From the NCBI GenBank assembly GCA_035296325.1, contig DATHBD010000014.1, positions 1 through 64,000 of the forward strand: a stretch of 64,000 nucleotides of DNA. Direction: 5' to 3'. Position numbers and translations under genes: made by a program. Source of the DNA: DATHBD01 sp035296325. Lineage in GTDB: Bacteria; Actinomycetota; Actinomycetes; Mycobacteriales; Micromonosporaceae. The notes under the pieces were generated by a model. The model did not search any database, was not told the origin of the DNA, and worked only from the letters and a program-made list of their open reading frames with translations. This document shows, piece after piece, positions 61,867 to 64,000 of this stretch; position 1 is the first letter of the stretch, and each line of letters begins with the position of its first letter.

Positions 61867-63176
61867 CGATCACACCCACCCATGACGGGGTCGAGGGACG
61901 CGCCACCCACGATGACGTCGGCGAGCAGTCCGCCTTCGGCCATCGCCGGTACGGCCTGGAGGTTGACGAAACTTGGGTCGCGGTAGTGCACCCGGTACGG
62001 CCGGGTGCCCCCGTCGGAGACGACGTGCACGCCGAGTTCGCCGCGCGGGGACTCGATCGGCACGTACACCTGCCCGGCCGGGACCCGGAAGCCCTCGGTG
62101 ACGAGCTTGAAGTGGTGGATCAGCGCCTCCATGGACTGCCCCATGATCTTGGCGACGTGCTCCAGCGAGTTGCCGAGGCCGTCGGCGCCGATGGCGAGCT
62201 GGGCCGGCCAGGCGATCTTCTTGTCGGCGATCATGATCGGGCCCGGCTCCAGCCGGTCCAGCGCCTGCTCCACGATGCGCAGACTCTGCCGCATCTCGGC
62301 GATCCGTACCTGGTAGCGGCCCCACGCGTCGGCGCCGTCGTGGGTGCAGACCTCGAAGTCGTACGTCTCGTACCCGCCGTACGGCATCGTCTTGCGGGTG
62401 TCCCACCCCAGGCCGGCGGCGCGCAGCGTCGGGCCGGTGATGCCGAGCGCCAGGCACCCGGCGGTGTCCAGCACAGCGACACCCTGGGTTCGCTGCTGCC
62501 AGATGATGTTGCCGGAGAGCAGATCCTCGTACTGGTCGATGCGCTCGGGCATCATCGCGAGGAAGTCGGCGATCCGCTCTACCGCCTCCTGCGGCAGGTC
62601 CTGCGCCACCCCGCCTGGGCGGATGTAGGCGAAGTTCATCCGCAGGCCGCTGGCCAGCTCGAAGATGTCGTGGATGTACTCCCGCTCGCGGAAGCCGTAG
62701 ATCATCATGGACAGCGCGCCGAGTTCCATGCCGGTCGTCGCCAGCCACACCAGGTGCGACGAGATCCGGTTGAGTTCCATCATCAGGATCCGGATGGTGC
62801 GGGCGCGCTCGGTGATCTGGTCCTCGATGCCCAGCAGCTTCTCCACCGCGGTGCAGTAGCCGAACTCGTTGAACATCGGGGCGAGGTAGTCCATCCGGGT
62901 GACGAACGTGGTGCCCTGCACCCAGTTGCGGTACTCCAGACTCTTCTCGATCCCGGTGTGCAGGTAGCCGATGACCGGGCGCACCTCGGTGACCGTCTCG
63001 CCCTCGAGTTCCAGGACCAGGCGCAGCACCCCGTGCGTGGACGGGTGCTGCGGGCCCATGTTGACGACGATCCGCTCCTCGGAGGAGGCCTCGGACGCCA
63101 TCGCGTCCCAGTCGCCGCCGCCGACGTTGAAGACCCGACCCTCGGTCGTGTCCCGCGCGCTCGCATATGTGCTCAT
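61863..63176 (-). CDS. nuoD: NADH-quinone oxidoreductase subunit D
   Basis: NuoD forms the quinone-binding pocket with NuoB. The 437-residue protein contains NMGPQHPSTHGVLRLVLELEG with the catalytic His, MTDYLAP-like RMDYLAPMFNE and YESPRGELG-like IESPRGELGVHVVSDG. ATG at 63176 (MSTYASARDTTEG) overlaps the stop of a 12-codon bridging frame (ATGA). The stop overlaps nuoE. Confidence 0.97.
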   Translation of the reverse strand: MSTYASARDTTEGRVFNVGGGDWDAMASEASSEERIVVNMGPQHPSTHGVLRLVLELEGETVTEVRPVIGYLHTGIEKSLEYRNWVQGTTFVTRMDYLAPMFNEFGYCTAVEKLLGIEDQITERARTIRILMMELNRISSHLVWLATTGMELGALSMMIYGFREREYIHDIFELASGLRMNFAYIRPGGVAQDLPQEAVERIADFLAMMPERIDQYEDLLSGNIIWQQRTQGVAVLDTAGCLALGITGPTLRAAGLGWDTRKTMPYGGYETYDFEVCTHDGADAWGRYQVRIAEMRQSLRIVEQALDRLEPGPIMIADKKIAWPAQLAIGADGLGNSLEHVAKIMGQSMEALIHHFKLVTEGFRVPAGQVYVPIESPRGELGVHVVSDGGTRPYRVHYRDPSFVNLQAVPAMAEGGLLADVIVGGASLDPVMGGCDR

Positions 63177-63211
63177 GCCGTCACCTCGCGCTGCCCGATT
63201 CGCTCGCTCAC
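63173..63211 (-). CDS. 12-codon frame bridging nuoC and nuoD
   Basis: GTG overlaps the nuoC stop (GTGA) and the TGA overlaps the nuoD ATG (ATGA). The peptide would read V-S-E-R-I-G-Q-R-E-V-T-A. It contains the GAGCGAGCGA repeat. Its exact fit between two stops and starts suggests a translational relay rather than a functional peptide. Confidence 0.3.
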   Translation of the reverse strand: MSERIGQREVTA

Positions 63212-63945
63212 TGGTACACCCTCCGCATGTCGGGCGGCGGGATCTCGGCGCCCTTGTACTCCACCGGGACACCGCCGAGCGGGTAGTCCTTGCGCTGCGG
63301 GAAGCCCTCCCAGTCGTCGGGCATCAGGATCCGCGTCAGGTTGGGGTGGCCGTCGAAGATGACGCCGAACATGTCGTACGTCTCGCGCTCCTGCCAGTCG
63401 GCCGTGGGGTAGACCTGCGTGACGGTCGGCACGTGCGGGTCGGCGTTCGGCACCCCGACCTCCAGCCGGACCCGGCGGCGGAAGGTGAGCGACGTGAGGT
63501 GGTACACCACGTGCAGGTTCCGGTCGTCCATCCCGAGGTAGTCCACGCCGGAGACCGAGGAGCACAGCTCGAACCGCAGCGCCCGGTCATCGCGCATCAC
63601 CTGGCAGACCTCGGCGATGCGCTCGCGCTTGATGTACAGCGTCAGCTCGCCGCGGTCGACCAGCACCTTCTCGATGGCGTCGGAGAACGCCGGGTAGGCC
63701 TCCTCGAGCGCGTCGGTGACCTCGTCGAAGTACCCGCCGTACGGCTTCGGGGAGTCCACCACCGTCGACCGACGGCGCATCAGCCCGCCGAAGCCCGAGG
63801 TGTCCCCGGTGCCGCCGACGCCGAACATGCCCCGGCCGGCGACGGTGGACGGCGGGTAGTCCGCCGGTGCCGTGGTCTGCGCGCCGGTGGGCGGGGCGGC
63901 AGCCGGCACGCCCGACGGCGGCGTGTTGCTCGGGTTGGTGGTCAT
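63208..63945 (-). CDS. nuoC: NADH-quinone oxidoreductase subunit C
   Basis: NuoC is a peripheral-arm subunit that packs against NuoD. The 245-residue protein has an N-terminal extension of about 60 Pro/Thr/Gly-rich residues, usual in actinobacteria. The core contains LCSSVSGVDYLGMDDRNLHVVYHLTSL, described as the conserved DYLG and HVVYHL strands, and EAYPAFSDAIEK. The C-terminal RILMPDDWEGFPQRKDYPLGG segment is the NuoC signature. The ATG overlaps the nuoB stop. Confidence 0.97.
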   Translation of the reverse strand: MTTNPSNTPPSGVPAAAPPTGAQTTAPADYPPSTVAGRGMFGVGGTGDTSGFGGLMRRRSTVVDSPKPYGGYFDEVTDALEEAYPAFSDAIEKVLVDRGELTLYIKRERIAEVCQVMRDDRALRFELCSSVSGVDYLGMDDRNLHVVYHLTSLTFRRRVRLEVGVPNADPHVPTVTQVYPTADWQERETYDMFGVIFDGHPNLTRILMPDDWEGFPQRKDYPLGGVPVEYKGAEIPPPDMRRVYQ

Positions 63946-64000
63946 CGGCCTGCTCCGTCTCCGGCACGGTCGGACTTGGGCTTCACGACGCCGACCGCGG
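63942..64000 (-). CDS. nuoB: NADH-quinone oxidoreductase subunit B, C-terminal fragment
   Basis: The last 18 codons and stop of a gene entering from the right edge, reading AVGVVKPKSDRAGDGAGR and ending in an ATGA overlap with nuoC. Position, strand and the standard nuo order identify it as NuoB. The Fe-S-binding core is outside the window. The hydrophilic tail is typical of actinobacterial NuoB. Confidence 0.85.
   Translation of the reverse strand, partial: AVGVVKPKSDRAGDGAGR

Overview
The window is a high-GC actinobacterial chromosome segment. Lsr2, a BldG-type anti-anti-sigma factor, a CoaX kinase, a Lys/Ala-tailed topoisomerase I, type VII secretion (T7SS) parts and a class F sortase all point to Actinobacteria. 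Gene content and style suggest Micromonosporaceae (Micromonospora or Salinispora-like). That family assignment is an inference; no rRNA is present. Gene order partly follows the Mycobacterium tuberculosis blocks clpC1-lsr2-lysS-coaX-panD-panC-DUF2520, topA, the Rv3654c-Rv3661 Tad/Ssd/HAD block, acs and ephE. No tRNA, rRNA, CRISPR array, insertion sequence or prophage was seen.

1-10.7 kb: end of clpC, then lsr2, lysS and a divergent methyltransferase. Next comes a minus-strand cofactor block: a DUF2520 protein, panC and panD (pantothenate), a septum-formation lipoprotein, nadB-nadC (quinolinate branch of NAD synthesis) and coaX (first step of CoA synthesis). A TetR regulator with a perfect 21-bp palindrome upstream ends the block.

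11-24.4 kb: topA, a small unknown gene, a lipoprotein, a K+-independent type proton pyrophosphatase, and the bldG/anti-sigma pair. A noncoding tandem duplication with large palindromes follows, then a compact Tad/Flp-like operon (Ssd-TadA-TadB-TadC-DUF4244-TadE-TadE-like).

24.6-35.6 kb: a 1253-residue secreted protein of nine fibronectin III modules plus five FG-GAP-like repeats; an HAD phosphatase; an Rv3662c-like protein; acetyl-CoA synthetase; a class F sortase coupled to a DUF4142 membrane protein; and an epoxide-hydrolase-like protein that lacks the usual nucleophile.

35.6-43.7 kb: a partial T7SS locus. It holds a mycosin protease, two WXG100 proteins and EccE, beside a 1054-residue SseB-domain protein. 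That protein ends in an unassigned domain and overlaps a small downstream gene in a toxin-immunity-like arrangement. This is the best candidate for something undescribed.

43.7-49 kb: a small holin-like membrane protein, a GNAT enzyme, RarD, an ECF sigma/zinc anti-sigma pair, an IclR regulator and a polyprenyl diphosphate synthase.

49-64 kb: the respiratory complex I operon nuoB-N on the minus strand (nuoB cut by the right edge, nuoA outside), followed by the polyprenyl (probably menaquinone side-chain) synthase. Three junctions in this operon are bridged by tiny reading frames that overlap both neighbours.
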